From the NCBI GenBank assembly GCA_905480225.1, contig CAJQPO010000021.1, positions 1-57,446 of the forward strand: DNA of 57,446 nt, given 5' to 3'. How positions within the stretch are numbered: the first letter of the stretch is position 1; each line of letters opens with the position of its first letter. The notes under the pieces were generated by a model. It searched no databases. It was not told the DNA's origin and worked only from the letters and a program-made list of their open reading frames with translations. Positions 8,745 through 17,266 of the stretch are shown here, piece by piece. This stretch comes from an uncultured Flavobacteriales bacterium (lineage in GTDB: Bacteria > Bacteroidota > Bacteroidia > Flavobacteriales_D > Parvicellaceae). Both the position numbers and the translations under genes were made by a program.

Positions 8745-9260
8745 ATGCTAGTTGGGGACAACATAAAATTGCTGGCATTAGAGCCTGAACACATAGACCT
8801 TTTGTATGAATGGGAAAATGACACTAATATTTGGAGAATTAGTCAAACAGTAGTTCCTTATTCAAAAGAGATACTTCAGCAATACATCAATTCTGCACAA
8901 GATATTCAAATTCATGGTCAAATTCGTTTTGTTATTTCACATAACGACAAGCCCGTAGGGACAATTGAACTCTTTGATTATGACCCAGTAAATGCAAGAG
9001 CTGGAGTCGGAATTATGCTGGATAAATCGCATAGAAGAGAAGGTATTGCTTCAAAATCGTTGCAAATAATTGTTAAATATTCCAAAGAGGTGCTTCTTCT
9101 GAATCAACTCTATTGTAATATTATAGATGAGAACACCATAAGTAAAAAGCTGTTTGAAGGTGCTGGATTTATACATACCGGTAAAAAGTTAGATTGGATC
9201 AGGGGGCAAAATGGATATCAATCCTTGGTGTTTTATCAGCTTTTATTGAATCAAGAATAA
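8745..9260 (+). CDS. GNAT-family N-acetyltransferase (RimJ/RimL-like)
   Basis: The 171-residue protein shows the RimJ/RimL-type GNAT layout. It opens with IKLLALEPEHIDLLYEWENDTNIW, has a central strand VGTIELFDYDPVNARAGVGIML, then the acetyl-CoA loop HRREGIASKSLQIIVKYSKE (R/Q-x-x-G-x-A type). It ends with CNIIDENTISKKLFEGAGFIHTGK, typical of motif B. Such enzymes acetylate protein N-termini, small molecules or antibiotics; the substrate cannot be read here. The ATG directly abuts the previous stop. The stop is three bases from the mltG TTG, so it is inside the same transcript. Confidence 0.9.
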   Translation: MLVGDNIKLLALEPEHIDLLYEWENDTNIWRISQTVVPYSKEILQQYINSAQDIQIHGQIRFVISHNDKPVGTIELFDYDPVNARAGVGIMLDKSHRREGIASKSLQIIVKYSKEVLLLNQLYCNIIDENTISKKLFEGAGFIHTGKKLDWIRGQNGYQSLVFYQLLLNQE

Positions 9261-9263
9261 AGT

Positions 9264-10349
9264 TTGAACGAGATAGTGAAAAAGTCAAAAAGAACAAGGT
9301 CTATTTTAGTGTTGATGATTACTGGTATAGTCGCATTGAGTTCGATTTTTTTGTACCCTTATTATACTCTTTATAAAGCCGGTAATTTAGAAAACATCAC
9401 TGGTGATTCGGATCAGTTAAGCATATTTATCTCTGAAAAGATTCAATTTAAAGACCTGGGCGTGTATATGAAAAATAACGGTTGGATTCGAGATGACGTT
9501 AGTTTCAATAAAGTGATAAAGCACAAAGACAAAGGTAATGAGTGGATACTTCCAGGGATTCAGTTGATAAGGAAAGAATGGGATAACAAAACATTGGTAA
9601 ACCAGTTGTATCTGGGGCGCAATTTAGGAGAAGTTGAAATTACCTTCAATCACGTGCGTTTGAAGAATGAGCTGGCCGAAAGGATGTGTTCTCTTGTTTC
9701 AGCGTCAAAAGAGGAATTCGAAGCGTTATTGAATGATTCCCAATTTTGTAGTCAATATGGCTTCAACAATGAGACGATCATGACCATGTTTTTACCTGAT
9801 ACATATCGAGTTAAATACGATATGACTGCCAAAGAATTGTTTGACCGAATGGCACAGGAATATAAAAAGTTTTGGACCGAATCTAATTTGGCAAAAGCAA
9901 AATCAGTTGGTTTGTCACAAAGTGAAACTTCTATTTTGGCTTCATTGGTACAGGCTGAACAAAGTAGAAAAGTTGATGAGCAACCCATAATAGCTGGCTT
10001 ATACCTCAATAGATTAAGTCAAGGCATGCGTTTAGAGAGCGACCCTACTTTAGTGTTTGCTCATGGTGACTTTACAATTACATGGGTTAAGAATGAGCAC
10101 AAAGAAATTATTTCTCCTTATAATACATATCTCAATGCCGGCTTGCCACCTGGACCGATTAATCTACCCGAAAAATCAGCGATAATCAGCGTGTTGAATC
10201 CTGCCCGTCACGATTACATTTTCATGTGTGCAAAACCAGAGACGGGTGGCTATCATAATTTCGCTAAAACCTATAATCAGCATCTAGTCTATGCAAGACA
10301 ATACCAAAAATGGAACCGAGAGTTCCATAGAAATAAGGATTCGAATTAA
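9264..10349 (+). CDS. mltG: endolytic murein transglycosylase MltG
   Basis: MltG cleaves nascent glycan strands in the inner membrane and so sets strand length. A basic cytoplasmic tail (KKSKRTR, residues 6-12) is followed by one membrane span (about 13-33), a LysM-like segment, and the YceG catalytic domain. The catalytic Glu is E232 (SLVQAEQSRKVDEQP), and the AGLYLNRLSQGMRLESDPT and YNTYLNAGLPPGPI motifs are present. The start is TTG 9264, three bases after the previous stop. The next ATG (9315) would remove the basic tail and begin inside the membrane span, so TTG is preferred. Length 361 fits the family. The gene closes the run and converges on a minus-strand lipoprotein gene. Confidence 0.95.
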   Translation: MNEIVKKSKRTRSILVLMITGIVALSSIFLYPYYTLYKAGNLENITGDSDQLSIFISEKIQFKDLGVYMKNNGWIRDDVSFNKVIKHKDKGNEWILPGIQLIRKEWDNKTLVNQLYLGRNLGEVEITFNHVRLKNELAERMCSLVSASKEEFEALLNDSQFCSQYGFNNETIMTMFLPDTYRVKYDMTAKELFDRMAQEYKKFWTESNLAKAKSVGLSQSETSILASLVQAEQSRKVDEQPIIAGLYLNRLSQGMRLESDPTLVFAHGDFTITWVKNEHKEIISPYNTYLNAGLPPGPINLPEKSAIISVLNPARHDYIFMCAKPETGGYHNFAKTYNQHLVYARQYQKWNREFHRNKDSN

Positions 10350-10362
10350 GGCAGTTTATACC

Positions 10363-11493
10363 TTACTCTTGAATGTATAAACACATATTTGCCATGCCGG
10401 TATGGACGGTTGTGGAATCGCAACAGTTGTAGTACGAACGTAAAGCATATTGATGATTTTTTTCAAGATAAATTTCCAATTCATTTGTGTATTCTATAGC
10501 TGATAGCCCTATTCTGTTTGGATAATTTGATGCACCCAGTTCATGTATTTTTTGGTTTTCGGACAAGTCCCACAATTCTAATCTTTCAGCATATGGATGC
10601 ATGTGGCTTCCAGCAGCAACCACGACACTGTTTTTCGTTAGGTTCAGCATATTGGTAATATTGGTTGTCCAGACTTCATTATTATTGCTTAAATTCCAGT
10701 GTCCCGTGTACGTTCTTCCGTAATCATCAACATATGGATTGTATTTTGCATTTGGGGGATAAGAGATGTGACAAGAACTGCTAGAATCAATACCGCAAAT
10801 TAGGGTAGGGCTATACAAATCATCATTAGGGACATTGAAACCACCTGCAGGTCCGCCGATTTGTGTTGTTACAAATGGTGTTTGTGGGTAAAGAGCCTTT
10901 ATTTCTTTGGGGACACAATTATTTCGATAAAAGAAAATGGTAATTTCTTGATAGGTGTCTATGTTGATGGGCAAAGTGTTATGATTCAAAGCCTGAGAAA
11001 AGAATGCTAAATTGTTCGGTGTATAAATTGGTATGCCAGTTCCTTTAGGCAAAGTAATGCTTGTTTGGCCTGAAGTAAGTGTGAAAATTCTTTTTTCGCT
11101 TCCTAAAGTTTTGATGTCCCAAGGATATGATTCCGGCTCACCGTAATTCAAATTGTTGTGGCATAAATAGTCGTCCAAAATTTGCTGGTTATTCCTAGCA
11201 TTGAAAACTTTACATTGGTATCCAGTCAGCCAAATCACCTTATCTTTGATGTCTGATAAATCGACAAGAGTGAAGGCACTATAAGGTCCTCTCATAGATC
11301 GATAAATTGTGTCGATTTTTAATAAATCGGATTTAACAACTACTGAATCTAATCTTGGTTCAAAGGTGACTTTAGAATTTGATAAGTTCTGCTTTTGCCA
11401 ATCTTCAAAGTCTGGCTTATTATCAATATCAGAGCAACCCACAATGGCTATTGCAAAAAGAAAGAAAATAAAATAATTAAGCATGTACAACAA
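10363..11493 (-). CDS. lipoprotein resembling copper type II monooxygenases (PHM/DBM-like)
   Basis: The 376-residue product starts with a lipoprotein signal: hydrophobic residues 6-17, lipobox AIVGC with Cys20. The body is beta-rich. Late in the protein SHMHPYAERLELWD carries a His-x-His pair (H297, H299). The C-terminus, HTGMANMCLYI, has M370 in a context like the Met-Cys element that supplies the CuB methionine of peptidylglycine and dopamine monooxygenases. Earlier, YLCHNNL (H112) and SQALNHNT (H171) sit where the CuA histidines would be expected. This is my motif reading, not a search result. The protein would be anchored on the periplasmic or outer surface. There is no obvious electron donor or partner gene nearby. 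An internal ATG nine bases in (11484) is an alternative start. Confidence 0.6.
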   Translation of the reverse strand: MLYMLNYFIFFLFAIAIVGCSDIDNKPDFEDWQKQNLSNSKVTFEPRLDSVVVKSDLLKIDTIYRSMRGPYSAFTLVDLSDIKDKVIWLTGYQCKVFNARNNQQILDDYLCHNNLNYGEPESYPWDIKTLGSEKRIFTLTSGQTSITLPKGTGIPIYTPNNLAFFSQALNHNTLPINIDTYQEITIFFYRNNCVPKEIKALYPQTPFVTTQIGGPAGGFNVPNDDLYSPTLICGIDSSSSCHISYPPNAKYNPYVDDYGRTYTGHWNLSNNNEVWTTNITNMLNLTKNSVVVAAGSHMHPYAERLELWDLSENQKIHELGASNYPNRIGLSAIEYTNELEIYLEKNHQYALRSYYNCCDSTTVHTGMANMCLYIQE

Positions 11494-11548
11494 AGTTATA
11501 AAAACCGTGAGAAACTAATGGTTAGTTGCAAATGGTTTTAACGAAAAA

Positions 11549-12442
11549 TTATAGGTTACTGTTGATGAAATTTACAATTTCGGTTTGGCTTGAAGCATTA
11601 AACCAATGTATTTCAGTGTCTTTTTTGAACCAGGTCATTTGTCGTTTAGCAAACCTGCGTGTATTCATCTTTATTTTTTCAATAGCTTTTTCTAGGCTAC
11701 ACTGGCCCTCAAAGAACTCGAATAACTCTCTATATCCAACTGTTTGAAGCGCATTTAAGTGTTTTTTTGACTGAAGATTTTGTACTTCACTTACAAGTCC
11801 AGATTCTATCATCTGATCTACTCTTCGATTAATTCGAGCATAAATAATTTCACGTTTTTCATATAGACCTATTTTAATGATGTTGAAGGGTCTTGTCAAC
11901 TTAGGTTTTGTTCTAAAAGATGAATAGGTCTTACCTGTTAATCTGCAAACTTCAACGGCCCGAATTAATCTTTGTGGATTGTCAATGTCCATTAGCTGAT
12001 AATGAATAGGATCCGCATTTTTTAGCTCATCTTGCAATTTCTTGAGACCATTTTTTTTGTAATCCGAAATTACCTCTTGCCGAATTTCATCATTGGATGG
12101 GATGTTATCAATTCCATTGTGAACCGCATTAATGTATAACCCAGAGCCACCAGTTAGTATTGCTAAATTGTTATTCAAATATAGTTGGTCGAGTATGCCT
12201 AAAACATGCTGTTCAAATTTCCCAACAGAGAACGATTCGTCCACGGAAAGAAAGTCAATCAAGTGATGACGAATACCTCTCATTTCATTTTCTGTTGGCT
12301 TTGCCGTTCCAACCGACATTTCCTGATAGAATTGTCTAGAATCTGCCGAAATTATTTCGCAATTAAATTGCTGTGCTATTTCAACCGCCAATTTAGTTTT
12401 TCCAATGGCTGTTGGGCCTACTATTGAAATTAGGTGATTCAA
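11549..12442 (-). CDS. miaA: tRNA dimethylallyltransferase
   Basis: MiaA transfers a dimethylallyl group to A37 of tRNAs reading UNN codons. The P-loop GPTAIGKT is at residues 9-16. It is followed by the ISADSRQFYQEMSVGTAKP segment, which holds the tRNA-contacting Asp and substrate-channel residues. Later landmarks are HHLIDF, TGGSGLYINAV, and a C-terminal QTVGYRELFEFFEG with the RRFAKRQMTWFK element. Length 297 is normal. The start is TTG 12442, placed directly after the TAA of the upstream MBL hydrolase gene. No ATG gives a complete P-loop strand, so TTG is real. Co-transcription with the hydrolase is likely. Confidence 0.96.
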   Translation of the reverse strand: MNHLISIVGPTAIGKTKLAVEIAQQFNCEIISADSRQFYQEMSVGTAKPTENEMRGIRHHLIDFLSVDESFSVGKFEQHVLGILDQLYLNNNLAILTGGSGLYINAVHNGIDNIPSNDEIRQEVISDYKKNGLKKLQDELKNADPIHYQLMDIDNPQRLIRAVEVCRLTGKTYSSFRTKPKLTRPFNIIKIGLYEKREIIYARINRRVDQMIESGLVSEVQNLQSKKHLNALQTVGYRELFEFFEGQCSLEKAIEKIKMNTRRFAKRQMTWFKKDTEIHWFNASSQTEIVNFINSNL

Positions 12443-13294
12443 TTAGATGTCATCAATAGAAAATGTTCTGTCTAAACGTACACCTTTTTCTGTTTGTTTT
12501 ACCGTGCAACATTCGTTAATTGGATCATGTTCGAGAAATAAAATGAACTCATTTTCAGCGGCAAGATTTAAGAAATCGCTTTTCTCATCTAACGTTAAAA
12601 GTGGTCTGGTGTCATATCCCATGACGTATGGTAACGGAATGTGACCAACACTTGGTAAAAGATCTGCCATAAAGGCAATGGTTTTTCCTTTGTAATTAAT
12701 CATTGGAATCATTTGACTTTCTGTATGGCCATCAGCAAAAAAGAAATTAATGCCTGGTATGCCATCTTGCGTAATGCGACCACTTCTGACCACATGCATT
12801 AATTGTCCACTTTCTTCAATGGGTTTAATGTTTTCACTTAGAAAAGATGCTTTTTCTCTTGGATTGGGTTGTGTAGCCCATTTCCAATGATGTTTATTGC
12901 TCCAAAAAGTCGCATTTTTAAACGCAGGTTCTAACAATGTTTTGTCGGCATTCCAACAAATGGCTCCACCGCAGTGATCGAAGTGCAAGTGAGTAAGAAT
13001 TACGTCTGTTATGTCATTTCTTTCAAATCCATATTTTGCTAGTGATTTATCCAATGAATCTTCACCGAATAAGTAATAGTGTCTAAAAAAATTATTGCTT
13101 TGTTTATTGCCAATACCGCAATCGATAAGGATGAGTTTTTTGCCGTCTTCTATTAACATGCATCGGAGAGCCCAATTACACATGTTATTCGCATCGCTAG
13201 GATTAGTCTTACCCCAAATAGATTTTGGCACAACACCGAACATAGCACCTCCATCTAATTTAAAATATCCCGTATTTATTGAATAAATTTTCAT
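12443..13294 (-). CDS. metallo-beta-lactamase-fold hydrolase
   Basis: The 283-residue cytoplasmic protein has the MBL-fold zinc motif HLHFDH at 102-107, preceded by the LILIDCGIG strand (D59). Later metal-ligand segments are visible (FFADGHTESQM, AFMADLLPS, FLEHDP). It lacks a signal peptide. The overall pattern resembles the quorum-quenching lactonase / N-acyl homoserine lactonase-like branch of the superfamily, but substrate cannot be set from sequence. Its stop codon touches the miaA start (TAA then TTG), so the two are one operon. Confidence 0.88.
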   Translation of the reverse strand: MKIYSINTGYFKLDGGAMFGVVPKSIWGKTNPSDANNMCNWALRCMLIEDGKKLILIDCGIGNKQSNNFFRHYYLFGEDSLDKSLAKYGFERNDITDVILTHLHFDHCGGAICWNADKTLLEPAFKNATFWSNKHHWKWATQPNPREKASFLSENIKPIEESGQLMHVVRSGRITQDGIPGINFFFADGHTESQMIPMINYKGKTIAFMADLLPSVGHIPLPYVMGYDTRPLLTLDEKSDFLNLAAENEFILFLEHDPINECCTVKQTEKGVRLDRTFSIDDI

Positions 13295-13467
13295 CGATTA
13301 CAACGGTTAGGTTTGATGACTTAAGGTTTTGAAAATAATTTTGACAGCCAAAAATCATTATGTCGACGTAATAATACAGATTATTCGGTAAAAATTGAAC
13401 ATAGTTTTGTGTATAAGCTTGAAAGTAAATCAGCATGTAGCTGCATTTCTATCTATATTTTAGTAGC

Positions 13468-14826
13468 ATGTTAAAAGTTCACTTTATTGCTATTGGGGGC
13501 AGTGCAATGCACAACTTAGCAATAGCGCTTCATCACAAAGGTTATTTAGTGACAGGCTCAGATGATGAAATATTTAATCCTTCTAAAGAAAGGTTAGCAA
13601 AATATGGTCTTTTACCTGAAAAGATTGGTTGGAATACATCAAAGGTTGATATAGAATTAGATGCGGTAATCGTGGGGATGCATGCTCGAGAAGACAATGT
13701 TGAATTACAGAAGGCTCAAGATCTAGGTTTAAAAATATTTTCATACCCTGAATTTATCTACGAACAAACCAAGAGTAAAAAAAGAGTAGTAATTGGAGGA
13801 AGTCACGGCAAGACTACGATTACGTCAATGATTCTTCATGTATTAGACTATCACGAATTAGATGCGGATTATCTAGTAGGGGCCCAGCTGACTGGATTTG
13901 ATTGTATGGTGAGACTTTCGGATTCAGCCTCAATTGCGATTATCGAGGGGGATGAATATTTGTCATCTCCTATAGATAGACGTCCAAAATTCCACTTATA
14001 TCAACCAGATATTGCTCTTCTAAGTGGAATTGCTTGGGATCATGTCAATGTGTTCCCAACATTTTCAAATTATGTGGAACAATTTGACACGTTTATTGAT
14101 AAAATAACGTTAGACGGAGCTTTAATTTATTTTGATGGGGATAAAGAGGTAGTTAGCGTAGCTGAAAGGGCACGCAAGGAAATTAGAAAATATACATATG
14201 GCACTCATGATCATTTTATTGAAGAAGGAGTTACGTGTTTGAAAACAGATGTAGGGGACGTGCGTATTGCTATTTTTGGAGATCATAATTTGCAGAATTT
14301 AAATGGTGCAAAATTAGTTTGTAGAGAATTGGGTATTTCCGAAGATCAATTTTACGTTGCAATAGCTACATTTAAGGGGGCGTCAAAACGCTTAGAATTG
14401 GTTAAGAGAACTAATAGCGCAGTGATGTATAAAGATTTTGCTCATTCACCAAGTAAATTAAAAGCAACAACGAATGCATTGAAACAACAATATCCTAAAA
14501 GGGAATTAATCGCCTGTATGGAACTGCATACTTTCAGTTCATTGAACAAAGAGTTTTTGACTCAATATAATGGAGCGATGCGTGCAGCTGATAGGGCTTT
14601 GGTGTATTATGATCCTAAGGTTCTAAAACATAAAAAGCTGAGCCCTTTAAGTAAGGAAGAAGTCATGGAGGCTTTTGCTACTTCTAATGTGGAAGTTTAT
14701 ATAGAGTCCGAATCAATCATTGATGAACTTCGAAAACTAAGTTGGAAGGACAAAAACTTATTAATGATGAGCTCAGGAAATTTCAACGGTGTTAATTTTG
14801 GGAAATTAGCAGATGAGCTCATGTAA
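13468..14826 (+). CDS. mpl: Mur ligase family peptidoglycan synthetase (Mpl-type)
   Basis: This Mur ligase probably re-attaches murein tripeptide to UDP-MurNAc (Mpl reaction), so recycling cell-wall peptide. The N-terminal HFIAIGGSAMHNLAIALHHKGYLVTGSDDE stretch matches the UDP-binding domain of MurC/Mpl. The ATP loop is GGSHGKTT (110-117). The central domain has EGDEYLSSPIDRRPKF and DIALLSGIAWDHVNVFPT, and the C-terminal domain DFAHSPSKLKATTNAL. The EGDEYLSSPIDRRPKF region is what points to Mpl rather than MurC. At 452 residues it is typical. The gene stands alone before rpsA. A TAGTTTTG at 13402-13409 could be its -7 element. Confidence 0.88.
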   Translation: MLKVHFIAIGGSAMHNLAIALHHKGYLVTGSDDEIFNPSKERLAKYGLLPEKIGWNTSKVDIELDAVIVGMHAREDNVELQKAQDLGLKIFSYPEFIYEQTKSKKRVVIGGSHGKTTITSMILHVLDYHELDADYLVGAQLTGFDCMVRLSDSASIAIIEGDEYLSSPIDRRPKFHLYQPDIALLSGIAWDHVNVFPTFSNYVEQFDTFIDKITLDGALIYFDGDKEVVSVAERARKEIRKYTYGTHDHFIEEGVTCLKTDVGDVRIAIFGDHNLQNLNGAKLVCRELGISEDQFYVAIATFKGASKRLELVKRTNSAVMYKDFAHSPSKLKATTNALKQQYPKRELIACMELHTFSSLNKEFLTQYNGAMRAADRALVYYDPKVLKHKKLSPLSKEEVMEAFATSNVEVYIESESIIDELRKLSWKDKNLLMMSSGNFNGVNFGKLADELM

Positions 14827-14894
14827 TACGAGTTCTAATTCTTTAATCAATTAAAATAATCAAAATCAATTTTAGCTAATCGAACATAAATTAC

Positions 14895-14902
14895 TACATT
14901 TG
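14895..14902 (+). promoter_or_regulatory. candidate -7 element of rpsA
   Basis: TACATTTG fits TAnnTTTG and leaves a leader of about 80 bases before the rpsA ATG. The region at the -33 distance is T-rich (TTTTAG) without a clean TTG. Confidence 0.45.
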
Positions 14903-14987
14903 CACCCCTTAAGTAAAGCCTAGCGGTAAAGGCGATGTTTAATTCCTCTCACAATTACCGATAAGTGAGATACAAATTGAAAGCCAT

Positions 14988-17129
14988 ATGGCAGACGAGA
15001 AAAAAATCGCTAAAAACGAAGAAGCGAAATCAGAAAAGGTGCAAGAAGTAGCCGCAGAAGCACCAAGTCAAGTTGCGGAAAAAGAAATTTCAGAAGAAAC
15101 CCCTAACGAAAAAGAGGCACCAGAAGTTGTTGTTGAAGAAGCGACAGCGGAATCTGTAGTAGCGGAAGATGCACCAGAAGCTGTTGTTGAAGAGGCGACA
15201 GCGGAATCTGTAGTAGCGGAAGAAGCTCCAGAAGTTGTTGTTGAAGAGACGACAGCAGAACCTGTAGTAGCAGAAGAAGCTCCAGAAGTTGTTGTTGAAG
15301 AAGCAACAGCAGAAGCTGAGTCAGAGGAAGAACCTGTAATATTGGCTGAAGCACCAGCAGATGAAAATGTTGCCCCAGAGGATTTTGATTGGGATGCTTT
15401 TGAAGCTGGAATTGAAGGATATTCAAAAGAAGACATCGTGAAATACGATGAGATGTACGATGGTACGCTTACATCTATAACAGAAAAAGAAGTAGTGAGT
15501 GGATCTGTTGTTGCAATTACCAAAAAAGAAGTAGTTGTTAATATAGGATACAAGTCTGAAGGTGTAGTACCAATTAACGAGTTCAGATATAATCCTGAAC
15601 TTAAGATAGGAGACCCTGTAGATCTTTTTATTGAAAAACAGGAAGATAAAACAGGACAATTAGTCGTATCGCATAAAAGAGCAAGAACTCACAAGGCTTG
15701 GGATAGAGTTAATGAAGTTTTAAAAACTGGAGAAGTAATTACTGGATTTGTTAAATGCAGAACAAAAGGTGGTTTAATTGCTGATGTTTTTGGAATAGAA
15801 GCATTTTTGCCGGGCTCACAAATTGATGTTAAGCCAATAAGGGATTACGATTTATATGTTGGAAAGAACATGGAGTTCAAGGTGGTTAAAATAAACCATG
15901 AATTTAGAAATGTAGTTGTTTCGCACAAAGCATTGATTGAAGCTGAACTTGAGCAACAAAAGAAACTAATCATTGGAACGCTTGAAAAAGGTCAAGTTCT
16001 TGAAGGAACTGTTAAAAACATCACATCATACGGTGTATTTATTGATCTTGGTGGTGTAGATGGACTTGTTCATATTACAGATCTTTCTTGGGGTAGAGTG
16101 AATCATCCAGAGGAAATTGTTGAACTAGATCAAAAATTGAATGTGGTTATTCTGGATTTTGATAATGACAAGAAAAGGATAGCATTAGGCTTAAAACAAT
16201 TACAGGAGCATCCTTGGGAAGCACTTCAAACAGAACTAAAAGTAGGTGATTCTGTCAAAGGTAAAGTAGTTGTAATTGCTGATTATGGTGCTTTCATTGA
16301 GATTGCACCTGGAGTGGAAGGATTGGTACATGTTTCCGAAATGAGCTGGTCACAGCATTTAAGAAGTGCACAAGATTTCTTGAAAGTTGGAGATGAAGTG
16401 GAAACGCAAGTATTAACTTTAGACAGAGAAGAAAGAAAAATGTCCTTAGGAATTAAGCAACTTATGCCAGATCCTTGGGCTGAAATCGAATCAAAGTATC
16501 CAATTGAATCTAAGCATAAAGCGAGAGTTAAAAACTTTACAAATTTTGGTGTGTTTGTTGAGCTAGAAGAAGGTATTGATGGATTAATTCACATATCTGA
16601 CCTTTCTTGGGCCAAAAAAATCAAGCACCCATCAGAGTTTTGTAATGTCGACGACGAATTAGATGTTCTTGTATTGGAACTTGATAAAGAAGGACGTAGA
16701 TTGTCTCTAGGTCATAAACAACTTGAAGAGAATCCATGGGATGTTTTCGAGTCTGTTTTTGTTGATGGTTCTGTGCATCAAGGTACAGTAATTAAACTTC
16801 AAGATAAGACTGGAATTATTTCTTTGCCTTATGGCGTTGAAGGATATGCACCGGCTAAACACATGAAAAAGGAGGACGGTTCAAAAGTTGAGGCAGAAGA
16901 TGTACTTGATTTTAAAGTGTTAGAGTTCAATAAAGATTCGAAAAAAATCATTGTTTCTCACACATTAACCTACTCTAATGAAGTTGAAAGTGGAGGAAGT
17001 AAGAAGAAGAAAGATGGTGGAGGTGCTTCAAAGGCAGTGAAAGATTTAAATTCTAAGCAAGAGAAAACAACGCTTGGTGATTTAGATGCATTGTCTGCTT
17101 TAAAAGAGAAAATGGAAAAAGGTAAATAA
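14988..17129 (+). CDS. rpsA: 30S ribosomal protein S1 with acidic repeat extension
   Basis: S1 binds mRNA on the 30S subunit. Six S1-type OB repeats are visible between about residues 155 and 660. Examples are VKNITSYGVFIDLGGVDGLVHI, VVVIADYGAFIEIAPGVEGLVHV and VKNFTNFGVFVELEEGIDGLIHI; the first, second and sixth are more divergent. The C-terminus is basic and low-complexity (KKKKDGGG) and ends in a short helix. What is unusual is the N-terminal arm of about 140 residues made largely of Glu, Ala, Val and Pro, including an 18-residue repeat in about 3.7 copies. The protein is therefore 713 residues, against about 560-600 for a typical S1. In a phylum that largely lacks Shine-Dalgarno sequences, S1 variation may bear on start-site choice; that is inference. 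A strong terminator follows. Confidence 0.96.
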   Translation: MADEKKIAKNEEAKSEKVQEVAAEAPSQVAEKEISEETPNEKEAPEVVVEEATAESVVAEDAPEAVVEEATAESVVAEEAPEVVVEETTAEPVVAEEAPEVVVEEATAEAESEEEPVILAEAPADENVAPEDFDWDAFEAGIEGYSKEDIVKYDEMYDGTLTSITEKEVVSGSVVAITKKEVVVNIGYKSEGVVPINEFRYNPELKIGDPVDLFIEKQEDKTGQLVVSHKRARTHKAWDRVNEVLKTGEVITGFVKCRTKGGLIADVFGIEAFLPGSQIDVKPIRDYDLYVGKNMEFKVVKINHEFRNVVVSHKALIEAELEQQKKLIIGTLEKGQVLEGTVKNITSYGVFIDLGGVDGLVHITDLSWGRVNHPEEIVELDQKLNVVILDFDNDKKRIALGLKQLQEHPWEALQTELKVGDSVKGKVVVIADYGAFIEIAPGVEGLVHVSEMSWSQHLRSAQDFLKVGDEVETQVLTLDREERKMSLGIKQLMPDPWAEIESKYPIESKHKARVKNFTNFGVFVELEEGIDGLIHISDLSWAKKIKHPSEFCNVDDELDVLVLELDKEGRRLSLGHKQLEENPWDVFESVFVDGSVHQGTVIKLQDKTGIISLPYGVEGYAPAKHMKKEDGSKVEAEDVLDFKVLEFNKDSKKIIVSHTLTYSNEVESGGSKKKKDGGGASKAVKDLNSKQEKTTLGDLDALSALKEKMEKGK
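15117..15317 (+). repeat. 54-bp in-frame tandem repeat in rpsA, about 3.7 copies
   Basis: Three full units (15117-15170, 15171-15224, 15225-15278) and a partial fourth encode APE-x-VVEE-x-TAE-x-VVAE-x. The units are nearly identical at DNA level, differing at a few positions, which suggests recent duplication or slippage. The repeat keeps the reading frame and creates long antisense open frames that are not genes. Confidence 0.92.
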
Positions 17130-17147
17130 CCTTTTACTACTCATATT

Positions 17148-17177
17148 AAAGCCCCAGTAAAGCTGGGGCTTTTTTTT
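17148..17177 (+). terminator. Rho-independent terminator of rpsA
   Basis: AAAGCCCCAG (17148-17157) pairs with CTGGGGCTTT (17163-17172) across a 5-base loop and runs into eight T residues. It lies 19 bp after the rpsA stop. Confidence 0.93.
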
Positions 17178-17266
17178 GCCATATTTTTTAGAATTGAATT
17201 TGGTTTTGATGGAATACAACAGTAAATAGGAGAAAATCCCGAGAAATCATAAAATGGGAAGTAGAA

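Noticed and set aside
15068-15659. Three minus-strand open frames (161, 107 and 78 aa) opposite the start of rpsA
   Set aside because: They are mirror frames of the Glu/Ala/Val repeat; composition is extreme (Ser/Thr/Ala or Leu/Gln only) and S1 is clearly the real gene.
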